A stretch of DNA of 64,000 bases. It comes from Motilimonas sp. E26. Lineage in GTDB: Bacteria; Pseudomonadota; Gammaproteobacteria; Enterobacterales; CBDFNC01. The position numbers and the translations under genes were made by a program. The DNA lies in contig NZ_JAIBHJ010000013.1 in NCBI RefSeq assembly GCF_021278025.1, positions 1-64,000 on the forward strand. The letters are read 5' to 3'. The notes beneath the pieces are model-generated. The model ran no database searches, had not been told where the DNA came from, and saw nothing but the letters and a program-made list of their open reading frames with translations. Of the stretch, positions 43,183 to 52,040 are shown piece after piece; the stretch's first letter is position 1, and every line of letters begins with the position of its first letter.

Positions 43183-44022
43183 ATGATGCGCGCAATATCC
43201 CTACTTTTAATCAGTTTAGTTTTTTCTTCAACAGCGCTCGCCAATAACAAAATTGTCAGTGCTGGCGCCACGATCACCGAAATAATTTATGCCTTGGGGG
43301 CTCAGCAGCAGTTAGTGGGCACCGATGTCACCAGTAATAAATGGCATAACGGCACCCTGCCCGATGTGGGCTATCACCGCGCGCTTACCGTTGAGGGCCT
43401 GCTGTCATTAACACCCGATTTGTTGATTGCAAGCAAGGAGGCCGGACCCGACACCACGCTGCAACTGTTACAACAGGCAGGCGTGCAGATCACCATCGTC
43501 AGCAGTGGTAATCGCATCGAAGATTTAAAACAGCGAATAAATGAAATAGCGCAACAAACAGGCAAAGAGGAACAAGCCAGCAACTTAAACAACAAAGTGG
43601 ATGCCCTCGCCAACCAATTGCAACAACAAACACCGGCGAAGGCACAACAACAAAAGGCAATATTCTTACTCTTACGTGAAGGCAGTCCCGCCAGTTTAGC
43701 CGGCAAAGACACGCCAGCAGACGCCATTATTAATTTAATGGGCGCCACCAACCCTGCCGCAACAACCATTAGCTCGTATAAACCAGCCTCAGCTGAGGCC
43801 TTGCTAGCCATGGCGCCAGATGTGATCTTGGTAAGCCACCGAACACTCAAGGCATTAGGCAGTGTCGAGGCACTATTAGCAGCGCACCCAATGTTAGCCG
43901 CCACGCCTGCCGGACAAGCCAAGCGGGTATTTAGTATTGCAGGCACCAGCTTAATTGGTGAACTGGGTATTAGCAGCTTACATGAAGCCTTACGTTTAAA
44001 TAATCAGGTTTACGGTAACTAA
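43183..44022 (+). CDS. hmuT: Periplasmic haem-binding protein of the ABC importer (HmuT/HutB)
   Basis: About 279 residues from MMRAISLLLISLVFSSTALA, a signal peptide; GAGG lies 5-8 nt before the twin ATGs. The body is a cluster A-III type binding protein (IVSAGATITEIIYALGAQQQLVGTDVTS; ALLAMAPDVILVSHRTL), as in haem and vitamin B12 importers. It hands periplasmic haem to HmuUV. First gene of a tight hmuT-hmuU-hmuV operon. Confidence 0.93.
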   Translation: MMRAISLLLISLVFSSTALANNKIVSAGATITEIIYALGAQQQLVGTDVTSNKWHNGTLPDVGYHRALTVEGLLSLTPDLLIASKEAGPDTTLQLLQQAGVQITIVSSGNRIEDLKQRINEIAQQTGKEEQASNLNNKVDALANQLQQQTPAKAQQQKAIFLLLREGSPASLAGKDTPADAIINLMGATNPAATTISSYKPASAEALLAMAPDVILVSHRTLKALGSVEALLAAHPMLAATPAGQAKRVFSIAGTSLIGELGISSLHEALRLNNQVYGN

Positions 44023-44024
44023 TC

Positions 44025-45053
44025 ATGCTGATTGTGCGCTATCAACCTCGTCATATCTTTGTACCAACGGGATTACTATTACTAGCCGCAGCGGTCGGTT
44101 CTATTTTTATCGGGCCGCTGCCGATCTCGATTCAGCAAGCCATTAAAGCACTACTTAACCAAGAGGTGGCACCCCATGTCAGCTTGGTGATGCAACAGGT
44201 GCGGGTGCCACGCATGTTATTGTGTTTAGCCATCGGTGCTATTTTAGCCTTGAGTGGCACTGTAATGCAGGGGCTGTTTCGTAATCCCCTCGCCGATCCG
44301 GGTATCATTGGCGTGTCGGGCGGTGCGGCGTTAGGAGCCGCGTTAGCCATTGTTATTTTTGCGCCACTGGCAGAATTTTATCCCCTGTTACTTACTCTTG
44401 GCACCGTACCGGTATTTGCTTTTTTCGGCGGCAGTTTAGTCACTTTTTTAGTTTATCAATTAGGCTCTAATCAACATGGCACCTCGGTGGCCATTATGTT
44501 GTTGGCAGGCGTAGCGATCAGCGCCTTAGCGGGCGCGGCATTAGGCTTGTTAAATTTTTATGCCGATGAACAAGCACTGCGCGATCTTGCATTATGGTCA
44601 ATGGGCTCAATGGCGGGTGCCACTTGGCCCAATATCGCCTTAGCTTGGGGCACATTTATCACGTTGTTCGTTTGTTTTCGTCAAGATGCCAACAAGCTCA
44701 ATGCTTTTCTATTAGGTGAGCCAGAAGCCCGCCACATGGGCATTCAAGTAGAAGTATTAAAACGTCGATTGATTCTGTTGTGCGCTGCTGGCGTGGGGAT
44801 CTGCGTATCACTCTGCGGCATGATTGGCTTTGTTGGTTTGATTATTCCGCACCTTGGCCGCATGCTAGTGGGCCCTAACCATACTTTACTATTACCTCTC
44901 TCAGCGTTACTTGGCGGTTTGCTGTTGTTAATCGCCGACACAGTATCAAGAGTCATAGTTGCGCCAGCAGAGCTGCCAGTGGGCATTATCACTGCGCTAG
45001 CGGGCGCACCTTTCTTTATTACTTTATTGTTTCAACAACGAGGCAAAATTTAA
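44025..45053 (+). CDS. hmuU: Haem ABC importer permease HmuU
   Basis: A 342-residue FecCD-family permease with about ten helices. Family marks: RVPRMLLCLAIGAILALSGTVMQGLFRNPLADPGIIGVSGGAALGAAL and the coupling loop region GEPEARHMG, then GMIGFVGLIIPHLGRMLVGPNH. It starts 2 nt after the hmuT stop and its stop overlaps the hmuV start (TAATG). Confidence 0.95.
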   Translation: MLIVRYQPRHIFVPTGLLLLAAAVGSIFIGPLPISIQQAIKALLNQEVAPHVSLVMQQVRVPRMLLCLAIGAILALSGTVMQGLFRNPLADPGIIGVSGGAALGAALAIVIFAPLAEFYPLLLTLGTVPVFAFFGGSLVTFLVYQLGSNQHGTSVAIMLLAGVAISALAGAALGLLNFYADEQALRDLALWSMGSMAGATWPNIALAWGTFITLFVCFRQDANKLNAFLLGEPEARHMGIQVEVLKRRLILLCAAGVGICVSLCGMIGFVGLIIPHLGRMLVGPNHTLLLPLSALLGGLLLLIADTVSRVIVAPAELPVGIITALAGAPFFITLLFQQRGKI

Positions 45054-45901
45054 TGCTTAGGTTATTAGCCAAAACGCCTCATCCGGCACACCATTTTAAT
45101 GATATTCACATCCCCCAAGCAGCACCATTACAGGTCAGCCACTTGAGCTATCAAGTGCAACAACAAACCTTAGTGGATGATATTAGCTTTGCCCTTAAAC
45201 ACGGCGAACTTTGCGTGGTACTGGGCCCCAATGGCGCGGGTAAAAGTAGCCTGCTTAAGTTGATTAGCGGCGAAATTGGCCTCGCGGGCCATAATATTCG
45301 TTTGTTTGGCCAACCGCGCGATATTTGGCCTGATGGCTTACTGGCACAACACTTGGCAATTTTACCCCAGCACAGCCAATTAAGTTTTGCTTTTAGCGCC
45401 CTTGAAGTAGCGCAACTGGGTGGATTATCTTTACCGGTTAGCCAGGATAAAATTCGCCGTATCGCCGAACAAAATATGCAAGCTACAGATGTTTTACACT
45501 TAGCTCAGCGCGCTTACCCCAGCTTGTCAGGCGGTGAAAAACAGCGCGTTCACTTGGCTCGTGTGCTTACCCAGCTTAGTAATGCCAACAACCATGGCTT
45601 ACTTATTTTAGATGAGCCAACCTCAGCATTAGATTTAGCCCAACAACACAAGGTGTTGCAACTGTGTCAGCGATTATGTCAACAAGGTATCACTGTGCTT
45701 ATGGTGTTACATGATCTTAACTTGGCTGCGCAATATGCTGACCGTATCTTGCTATTAAAATCCGGTCAATTACGGGTTGATAGTGCGCCCACTGAAGCGC
45801 TTACAACTGAAAACATTGAACAAATTTATCAATATTCAGCCAAGGTGATGGCTCATCCTGAGCTAGGCTACCCGATAGTGATGAGTGAAAGTAATCACTA
45901 A
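45053..45901 (+). CDS. hmuV: Haem ABC importer ATPase HmuV
   Basis: A 282-residue ABC ATPase. Walker A GPNGAGKSSLL (near residue 61), Q-loop ILPQHSQL, signature LSGGEKQRVHLARVL (near 161) and Walker B LLILDEPTSALD (near 183) followed by a switch His (VLHDLNLA). It powers the HmuTU importer. An N-terminal extension of about 25 residues precedes the usual start region. Confidence 0.95.
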   Translation: MLRLLAKTPHPAHHFNDIHIPQAAPLQVSHLSYQVQQQTLVDDISFALKHGELCVVLGPNGAGKSSLLKLISGEIGLAGHNIRLFGQPRDIWPDGLLAQHLAILPQHSQLSFAFSALEVAQLGGLSLPVSQDKIRRIAEQNMQATDVLHLAQRAYPSLSGGEKQRVHLARVLTQLSNANNHGLLILDEPTSALDLAQQHKVLQLCQRLCQQGITVLMVLHDLNLAAQYADRILLLKSGQLRVDSAPTEALTTENIEQIYQYSAKVMAHPELGYPIVMSESNH

Positions 45902-45985
45902 AATATCTTTATACTAAACTCTAATAAGTTGAATGGCAGATCATGACAAACGAGACAATAATAAGTGCTCATAAGGGACGCTTAA

Positions 45986-46399
45986 ATGAAAATATTGGTT
46001 GTTGAAGACACAATTTGCTTACGCCACATTATGCTCCATATGCTGCGCGAGCTTGGCCATACGGATTTAGAAGAAGCCGCCGATGGTACTCATGCCTTGC
46101 ATTTATTAGCTAAACATCAGTTTGACTTGGTAATCACTGATTATAATATGCCAAAAATCAATGGGCTGCAGCTACTAAAGCATATTCGTGCCAACGAGTT
46201 AACTGCCGATTTACCAGTACTTATTGTTACCAGTGACGCCGATAAATCGCATCTAACTCAAGCCATTCAAGCCAAGGTATCTGGCTTTTTGGCTAAACCC
46301 TTTAGTCTTACCATCTTGAAAAAACAGATGGATAAAATAATACAAAAACGCAATCAATCGGCGGCCAACAAAACCACCCGATTCATTGCGTTGGACTAA
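45986..46399 (+). CDS. Single-domain response regulator (CheY-like)
   Basis: A 137-residue receiver domain. The phospho-acceptor Asp is in LVITDYNMPKINGLQLL (D52), with the acidic pair from VVEDT near the N-terminus, the switch Thr in VTSDAD, and the Lys in FLAKPFS (near 109). No output domain, so it acts through a partner kinase, CheY-like target or phosphorelay. No histidine kinase is adjacent. It converges on nadV across a repeat element. Confidence 0.88.
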   Translation: MKILVVEDTICLRHIMLHMLRELGHTDLEEAADGTHALHLLAKHQFDLVITDYNMPKINGLQLLKHIRANELTADLPVLIVTSDADKSHLTQAIQAKVSGFLAKPFSLTILKKQMDKIIQKRNQSAANKTTRFIALD

Positions 46400-46521
46400 G
46401 CCAAATATGGGATAAGCGAAATCGTATATTTTCCTGCAAAAACCCTGTGGATATATCCCTATCGTGTTTACGTTTTCATCCTTGAAAACGAAACTTTGCC
46501 GTAACCACACTTTATTTGGCT
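46399..46521 (-). repeat. Dispersed repeat family A, copy 2
   Basis: The core runs on the minus strand from GGCAAAGTTTCGTTTTCAAG (about 46500) through GATAGGGATATA to GGGTTTTTGC (about 46435). It is closed by its own outer arms AGCCAAAT (46399-46406) and ATTTGGCT (46514-46521), different from those of the other copies. It sits between convergent genes. Confidence 0.75.
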
Positions 46522-46550
46522 GTGCTCAGCTTCAACAAAACTGAGGCTAA

Positions 46551-48149
46551 CTAAATCTGGCTATTAATCAAAGCTCTGATTTCTGCCAAGGTAGTAGTGC
46601 GAACTAACTGACCATCTTCAAACACAGTTTGCAATAAGCCCTGTTGTTCTTCTGCCTCAGTAACATTATCGATCACCACTAATTCACCATTAACCCGCTC
46701 AACTTTAAGCAGCCCCTTAGCTGATTTTTTCTTAGTATCTGTTTTTGGGTCTTTAAAAATCGCCATGCGCTCGCCGTTTTTCACTACACTGGTGGCCTTC
46801 ACAGCACTGCCGTGAGTGTCACGCGTCACGTATTGATAGCTATAAGAGCCAATCCCGAGTACGACTTTTGATGCAAAACCTTTATCCATTAAACGCTGTA
46901 ATATTTGGCGCTGGCGCTCAAGGGTAATGGCATCGCCGTAAATAGCACCAATGTGCGGATCCAGTAATTTAAAACCTTTGTCGGTTACCGTGCCGCCAAA
47001 AGTGCCCCATAAACATTCAATCAGCCCCTTCACTTCACAAGGCATAAGCTCGGTTGGCACATGGTCTTGATCTGCCACCTCATAAATCCGATCATCAAAA
47101 CTAAAGGCTTCGGCATCGGCCTTACGCGCTTTTAAGTTAGCTGCGGCTAAGGTTAACTCTGCCGAGCTAAATGGCGTAGCGTGAACTTGGTAACCGGTTA
47201 AAATTTTCACTGGGTCGCCAGAATCAGGGCGGATCACTAAGGTACCATCACGTGCCATAATCTCTTGTTTTAACTGTGGTAAATAGTCGGTTACTAAGGT
47301 CCAAAAGTCCCAAGTATCGCTCACCACCGATAAAATGCCGGTTGGCGCTTGCTGCTGCATCAAGTAACGGAAAAACTCAATTTCTCCTTCCATTAACCAA
47401 CTGCAGGTTACGCTGTGCTCGGTTGCATCAACTGAGCAGCCCACCAGCTCTTGGTCAACATTGGCGCCGTAATATTTTTCTGCAAACAATACTGCGGTGA
47501 TGGTGTCGGTGCCCACCAAGCCAGACGCTAAGTGACCAAAGCCACTCATGGCAGCTGCTGCCTTACCAAACATGCCGCGAAACGAAAAATCGTGACCCTG
47601 AAACGGCACAAAACTCATGTCTAGACCAGTTTTTTCAGCAAACTCTTTAAACACTTTGATATAAGCCGTTGCCGTGGTGGCGCTGGTTTGAATCGGCCAG
47701 TTTTCGCAGCTCAATACGGTTTCAATCATATTGGTTAACCACTGAAAACCGTCTTTAGTATTCACGATAGTGATCGGTGGCACTTGGTAAGGCACTAGCG
47801 TGCCTTCTGGCAAGGCTTTAATGCGTAACGGTAAGTAACCAAGATCGTGCAGTTTTTCTAGGTAAGTTACGTCTACGCTGTAACCTAACATCGCCGATAA
47901 AATACGTTTGTGTTGCGCCACGGCAACGGCTCTATCCATTTTGAAAAAGTCATTCCACTCTTCAATAAGGTACGACATGATGAAATATTGCAGACCAACA
48001 AAGGCTACTTTGTCGTTATCTGCCACATTACTTAACTTGCCCGAGCGCGAGGTGAAATTAGCATATACCTCAGATACTTCTGGGTGGTAAGCACGGCCGT
48101 GAAACTCTTTGTACACGTCTTTTTGCATGGTTGCTGCTGAAATAGTCAT
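46551..48149 (-). CDS. nadV: Nicotinamide phosphoribosyltransferase
   Basis: A 532-residue NAMPT/NadV-type enzyme. It makes nicotinamide mononucleotide from nicotinamide and PRPP. Visible blocks: TSRSGKL near the N-terminus, FVPFQGHDFSFRGMFG, the ribose-phosphate region LVIRPDSGDPVKIL, and VVLGIGSYSYQYVTRDT near the C-terminus. It lies 23 nt downstream of the PRPP synthetase gene on the same strand, so the operon supplies its own co-substrate. NrtR-type operators lie upstream of the operon. Confidence 0.95.
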   Translation of the reverse strand: MTISAATMQKDVYKEFHGRAYHPEVSEVYANFTSRSGKLSNVADNDKVAFVGLQYFIMSYLIEEWNDFFKMDRAVAVAQHKRILSAMLGYSVDVTYLEKLHDLGYLPLRIKALPEGTLVPYQVPPITIVNTKDGFQWLTNMIETVLSCENWPIQTSATTATAYIKVFKEFAEKTGLDMSFVPFQGHDFSFRGMFGKAAAAMSGFGHLASGLVGTDTITAVLFAEKYYGANVDQELVGCSVDATEHSVTCSWLMEGEIEFFRYLMQQQAPTGILSVVSDTWDFWTLVTDYLPQLKQEIMARDGTLVIRPDSGDPVKILTGYQVHATPFSSAELTLAAANLKARKADAEAFSFDDRIYEVADQDHVPTELMPCEVKGLIECLWGTFGGTVTDKGFKLLDPHIGAIYGDAITLERQRQILQRLMDKGFASKVVLGIGSYSYQYVTRDTHGSAVKATSVVKNGERMAIFKDPKTDTKKKSAKGLLKVERVNGELVVIDNVTEAEEQQGLLQTVFEDGQLVRTTTLAEIRALINSQI

Positions 48150-48172
48150 AGGTTCTTCCTTCTTAATGGGGT

Positions 48173-49012
48173 TTACGCGATGTGTAATTCGATTGCACCG
48201 CTTAGCTCAGGTGCCGGAAAAGATTCGCTGGTGTAAATAGCATCAATCAGGCCATCAAACACAGCTAGACCATTGGCAAAAATGCCATGAGTGACAAACA
48301 AGCTGACACGCTTCGCACCTTGCTGCTTTAATACTTTCGCCAACTCAATAAAGGTGCGGCCACCGTCGCAGATGTCATCGGTAATCAAAACATCTTTATT
48401 TGTAATGTCGCCAAAAATAGCGGTGTGAGTAATTTCACCTGTTGCCACATCGCGCACCTTTTCCGCTTGTACCACGGCGATACCACCACCAAAGTATTTC
48501 GCTAGGTTGTGTACTTTTTTTGCTGCGCCAGCATCTGGCGCAATCAGGGTTAACTCGCCCGCTTTTAGCTGGGTGGCTAAGGTATGATGACGAGCTAATA
48601 ACTCAGCCTGTTGCACATTGACCACGTTATTAATCAGCGCAGGAGTTACATCGCTGTGGGCATCCCAAATGGTGACTTTTTGAAAATTAAGTGCGTTGAT
48701 TAGCTTCGCCATCACCGCCACACCTAAGGCTTCACCTTCGTTACATACTCGGTCTTGACGTGCATAAGGAAAGTACGGTGCCACTAACTCAAGGGCAATT
48801 TGATGACCATATTGGCGCTGCAGCGCATCAACCGTAACGGCTAATTGCATAAACGCAGCTGAGTTGTTTAAGCGAGTGGTAATTTCAATGTGTGAGACCT
48901 GCTCAACCACATTGGTAATGCGCACATGCTCTTCACCACCATTGAAAGTAAAACTATCGAACTGCAGTTCCGTTGCTTGCTGCTGACCTATTTGAAACGC
49001 CTTAATGTGCAT
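48173..49012 (-). CDS. prs: Ribose-phosphate pyrophosphokinase paralogue for NAD salvage
   Basis: A 279-residue phosphoribosylpyrophosphate synthetase, shorter than the housekeeping enzyme of about 315 residues. It contains LVAPYFPYARQDRVCNEGEALGVAVMAKLI, the His of the active site in TIWDAHSDVTPA, GGGIAVVQAEKVRD and the PRPP-binding loop VLITDDICDGGRTFIELA. First gene of prs-nadV. Two GTCTCAGAGAC sites lie 35 and 68 bp before its start. Confidence 0.92.
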   Translation of the reverse strand: MHIKAFQIGQQQATELQFDSFTFNGGEEHVRITNVVEQVSHIEITTRLNNSAAFMQLAVTVDALQRQYGHQIALELVAPYFPYARQDRVCNEGEALGVAVMAKLINALNFQKVTIWDAHSDVTPALINNVVNVQQAELLARHHTLATQLKAGELTLIAPDAGAAKKVHNLAKYFGGGIAVVQAEKVRDVATGEITHTAIFGDITNKDVLITDDICDGGRTFIELAKVLKQQGAKRVSLFVTHGIFANGLAVFDGLIDAIYTSESFPAPELSGAIELHIA

Positions 49013-49036
49013 TATTGACTTCCTTTTACTTTAAAT

Positions 49037-49117
49037 GTCTCAGAGACCCTTAACTTGAATATAAATATAGTCTCAGAGACCATATAGTGTCAACTCTATT
49101 TTGAGTCTTTAAGACTC
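49037..49117. promoter_or_regulatory. NrtR-type operators at the prs-nadV promoter
   Basis: GTCTCAGAGAC occurs at 49037-49047 and 49070-49080, 23 bp apart in the same orientation. A looser palindrome GAGTCTT-T-AAGACTC lies at 49103-49117. The same 11-bp palindrome recurs in front of the nrtR gene, as expected for its regulator. Confidence 0.82.
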
Positions 49118-49279
49118 TATTTTGTTTTCATGATGTCCAGCTGTTAACACTGACGTCATAAAAGGGGGTTGATAATGGCTGAATAATACCTCATTTTATA
49201 GTCAACCAAGCTGAGACTTGTACCTAGCTCACTGGAAATGATTGGCATTGGATTTATTAACGCGGCGCGCTATTATGTT

Positions 49280-49290
49280 GTCTCTGAGAC
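49280..49290. promoter_or_regulatory. NrtR-type operator before the nrtR-like gene
   Basis: GTCTCTGAGAC, the reverse complement of the two sites at the prs promoter, lies 17 bp before the likely ATG at 49307. This predicts autoregulation. Confidence 0.78.
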
Positions 49291-49306
49291 TAATAAGAGC
49301 CAACCT

Positions 49307-50035
49307 ATGAGCCAGCAAACCGAACAAGCCTATTTAGCCAGTTACAACATTAAAGATTACGACACCTGTTTGACCACGGTGGATAGCGTGTTATTCACCG
49401 TATTGAACGGTGAGCTATATACTTTATTGGTACGCCGTGCCAATCACCCTTATTTGGCTTACTGGGGCCTACCCGGCGGCTTTATTGATGTGCAACGCGA
49501 TGTGGATTTGACCGCTTGTGCTAATCGCCATTTAGCCGAAAAAACGGGCATTATTCCGCCCTACTTAGAGCAAGTATGCTCAACCGGCAGCAAAACACGT
49601 GACCCCCGAGGTTGGTCAACCACAGTAACTTATTACGCACTAATGGCCCACATCCAATGCACCACAGATATCGACTCGGTAGATGATGTGCAATGGCTAC
49701 CTGTCACCCAGGCGCTACAGATGGAACTGGCTTTTGACCATAAACAAATGATTGAGCAAGCACTGGAGCGACTCAAGCAAAAAGCATTATATTCATTAGT
49801 GCCTGTTTATGCCCTGCCCGAAACCTTCACTCTCAGCGAACTACAACAACTGCATGAAGTGATTTTAGGAAAGTCGATTCAAAGTAAATCGTTTCGCCGC
49901 CGTATTGAATTAGCCAACGTGTTAGAGGAAACAGGCGAACTAAGCACGCAAAAAGGAAAAGGCAAGCGCCCAGCTTTATACCGTGTTAAAGCCAGTGCGG
50001 CAGACTATCGTTTCATGCGCAATTTAGAGTATTAA
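49307..50035 (+). CDS. nrtR: NrtR-like Nudix-related transcriptional regulator of NAD metabolism
   Basis: About 242 residues from MSQQTEQAY (an ATG at 49238 would precede the operator-bearing region). The N-terminal Nudix domain begins YDTCLTTVDSVLFTVLNGELY. Its Nudix box reads GGFIDVQRDVD...NRHLAEKTG: the Glu residues of the REUxEExGU catalytic core are replaced (RHL for REL, EK for EE), so hydrolysis is probably lost. The C-terminal winged helix is typical of NrtR (SFRRRIELANVLEETGE; RPALYRVK). NrtR represses NAD-synthesis genes and binds ADP-ribose-like effectors. It is divergent from prs-nadV. Confidence 0.9.
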   Translation: MSQQTEQAYLASYNIKDYDTCLTTVDSVLFTVLNGELYTLLVRRANHPYLAYWGLPGGFIDVQRDVDLTACANRHLAEKTGIIPPYLEQVCSTGSKTRDPRGWSTTVTYYALMAHIQCTTDIDSVDDVQWLPVTQALQMELAFDHKQMIEQALERLKQKALYSLVPVYALPETFTLSELQQLHEVILGKSIQSKSFRRRIELANVLEETGELSTQKGKGKRPALYRVKASAADYRFMRNLEY

Positions 50036-50679
50036 TAGTTCCGCGTTGAACGCATAAAAAATAGATTACTGGCGCGTTGCACCGATTTGTCTTGGCCTTT
50101 ACTCAAAACCGCATTGAGCCACATTTCATTGCCGCTTCTGGGCCTTAAATCTGACGTTCGCCAGGTTTTTTCAATGGTAAAAGGCACATCGCTGATCACA
50201 TCAGCCAAACGCGTCAGGTTTAGGTTGGTAAACCAACGCCCATCCCGTTCACCTTCGCTATTGCCGTACTTAAACGACAAATACAGCACTCCACCCGGTT
50301 TTAACGCGCGACATAAGCGATTAAGGGTATCCGGCAAATCATCATATTTCACATGTAGTAAGCTGGCACAGCACCAAATGCCATGATAGGCGCGCACTTC
50401 ATCGATATGTTCAAAGTCTTTCAGTTCAACCGCGACACCAGAGTAGCGCGAGGCTTTAATTGCTAATTCAGGACTAGGATCCATTGCCGACACTTGAAAG
50501 CCATGCTCGGCAAAAAATTTGGCGTCACGCCCCGAGCCACAACCTGCATCAAGAATCGCCCCGCCAGGGGGAATGAAAGGTAAAAACGCTTGATACAGTG
50601 GATCGAGATCTAAATACACCGTCGATTCAAAAAAAGCGTCCGCATTTTTACTGTAGTAGTTAAGAGTATTAGTCATCAT
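50032..50679 (-). CDS. Class I SAM-dependent methyltransferase
   Basis: About 215 residues. Motif I GGAILDAGCGSGRDAKFFAEHG, the acidic loop MDPSPEL and post-I segment IWCCASLLHVKYDDLPDTLN define a Rossmann methyltransferase. The 3' end overlaps the convergent nrtR gene by 4 nt. The C-terminus VQRASNLFFMRSTR resembles small stand-alone methyltransferases, often of unknown substrate. The start is one of two adjacent ATG codons near 50679. Confidence 0.82.
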   Translation of the reverse strand: MMTNTLNYYSKNADAFFESTVYLDLDPLYQAFLPFIPPGGAILDAGCGSGRDAKFFAEHGFQVSAMDPSPELAIKASRYSGVAVELKDFEHIDEVRAYHGIWCCASLLHVKYDDLPDTLNRLCRALKPGGVLYLSFKYGNSEGERDGRWFTNLNLTRLADVISDVPFTIEKTWRTSDLRPRSGNEMWLNAVLSKGQDKSVQRASNLFFMRSTRNY

Positions 50680-50850
50680 GATAGTTATTTCTACTGGCAA
50701 CTCGTCCGTGAGTTAGCGCCATTTTACCCGTTTAATGGCAAGAGTGCATTATTTGTGCAACTTTGATTTTAATTAAACGCGAAATTTACGCCCAAAAAGA
50801 GCTAATGTGGACGGTTTTGACTTGCTAGGGCTGCAAGGCTCTATGTATAA

Positions 50851-50946
50851 ATGAAAAACTTTAACGAAATCGATAAGCGACTGCTTGCCTATGATAAAAT
50901 TAATACTTTGGCTATGTTTGGAGAGGCTTATTGGCCCATTAAATAG
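50851..50946 (+). CDS. Possible 31-residue small protein or gene remnant
   Basis: An ATG-started reading frame of 31 codons has a protein-like composition (RLLAYDKINTLAMFGEAYWP). There is no clear ribosome site. It may be a small protein or the last trace of a decayed gene. Confidence 0.25.
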   Translation: MKNFNEIDKRLLAYDKINTLAMFGEAYWPIK

Positions 50947-50980
50947 CCCAATAAAAATTATATTTCAATAGGTTAATCTA

Positions 50981-51598
50981 ATGAGCCACTATGAAGATAC
51001 GGCGCGAAAGATCTGGCTTCCTTGGTATCAACAAGATTATCGAGAGCTCATTGATTCGGTAAAAGAATCTATAAAGGTGCATATTGAAACGTTTAAAAGG
51101 AATCACCCCGAAAAGGTGGTTTATGGCTACTCCATCTACACATGTAATGGCTTTCCTCACTTTGGGCCCGTTTTAAATACTGTGGTTGAGCTGGAGGCGA
51201 AAGAATCACAGCCATACTACCAATATTGCCCAGACGAATGGTCTGATTGGGATGACTACTCTTGCTTTGAGAAGCCTAAACAAATTGTCGCGTCACTTCA
51301 TAGAGAGTTTGACCAGTGTGAGGCTAGATTTGAGGATATGTACGAAGAAAATGACGCTCCGATAAATGCCGAGTCAGAAGATTATTGGCAAATGAATATA
51401 GAAAGAATCCATGGCGCGATTCTATCAGCTTTGTCAGACCTAAAATCAGCAGGAGTGTTTGACTGGTTAGCTGACCCCGCACTAATTATGATTTGGTATT
51501 CTGATCCTTCCGATTGGGAGCTATTAATGGCTAAAAAATCTATTGAAAGTCTTGTGGGTGTAGAGCAAGCGGATGAATTTTCGCTCTCTTTACAATAA
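50981..51598 (+). CDS. DUF4303-like protein
   Basis: A 205-residue soluble acidic protein. YGYSIYTCNGFPHFGPVLNT and PDEWSDWDDYSCFEKPKQIV resemble DUF4303, a family found in some bacteria as single genes and possibly related to immunity-type proteins. No toxin gene is adjacent. GGTTAATCT precedes the ATG. Confidence 0.55.
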   Translation: MSHYEDTARKIWLPWYQQDYRELIDSVKESIKVHIETFKRNHPEKVVYGYSIYTCNGFPHFGPVLNTVVELEAKESQPYYQYCPDEWSDWDDYSCFEKPKQIVASLHREFDQCEARFEDMYEENDAPINAESEDYWQMNIERIHGAILSALSDLKSAGVFDWLADPALIMIWYSDPSDWELLMAKKSIESLVGVEQADEFSLSLQ

Positions 51599-51648
51599 AA
51601 CATAGCCTGTCGATCATAATCATCAGTTTCCATGATAGGGACAAGTAT

Positions 51649-52039
51649 ATGAAGTGTTCAGTATTTATTGCGGCGAGTACCGACGGCTACATTGCAGAAG
51701 AAGATGGGGGTTTGGATTGGCTTCAAACATCAGGAAATCAAGATGCCAATATGAGCGCCCCCCCCGACATCGGCTTTGTTGGTTACATTAACTCCGACAA
51801 CTGTATGGCCATGGTGCGAAAACGTATGGAAACGATATCTAGCTTCAATCTGCCCCCTGAGCATCACGCTCTAAGCCATCTGTTAATAGGGTAGCTGGAG
51901 GCATCTAATCTTCAGCTACCATCATGCGAGCCTGTAATAGGCCGGTGCTTTAGGACAACCCGCCAAAAAAGTTCCGCTCTTTATTGGCGAGTATGACACT
52001 TTAATGTCTGCCGATACTAAACTAAAACAACAAGCCTAA
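51649..52039 (+). pseudogene. Decayed dihydrofolate-reductase-family (RibD C-terminal) gene
   Basis: The first 81 codons (MKCSVFIAASTDGYIAEEDG, ISSFNLPPEHHALSHLLIG) match the N-terminal half of DHFR-like proteins, but a stop ends the frame at 51894. Further on, the sequence resumes as PVLxLGQPAKKVPLF, the family's C-terminal block. It is out of frame, with a single-base deletion at CTTTAGG and a missing middle portion (roughly 60-90 codons), and it ends TAA at 52039. It is a pseudogene with an internal deletion and frameshift, convergent with glmS. Confidence 0.72.
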
Positions 52040-52040
52040 C

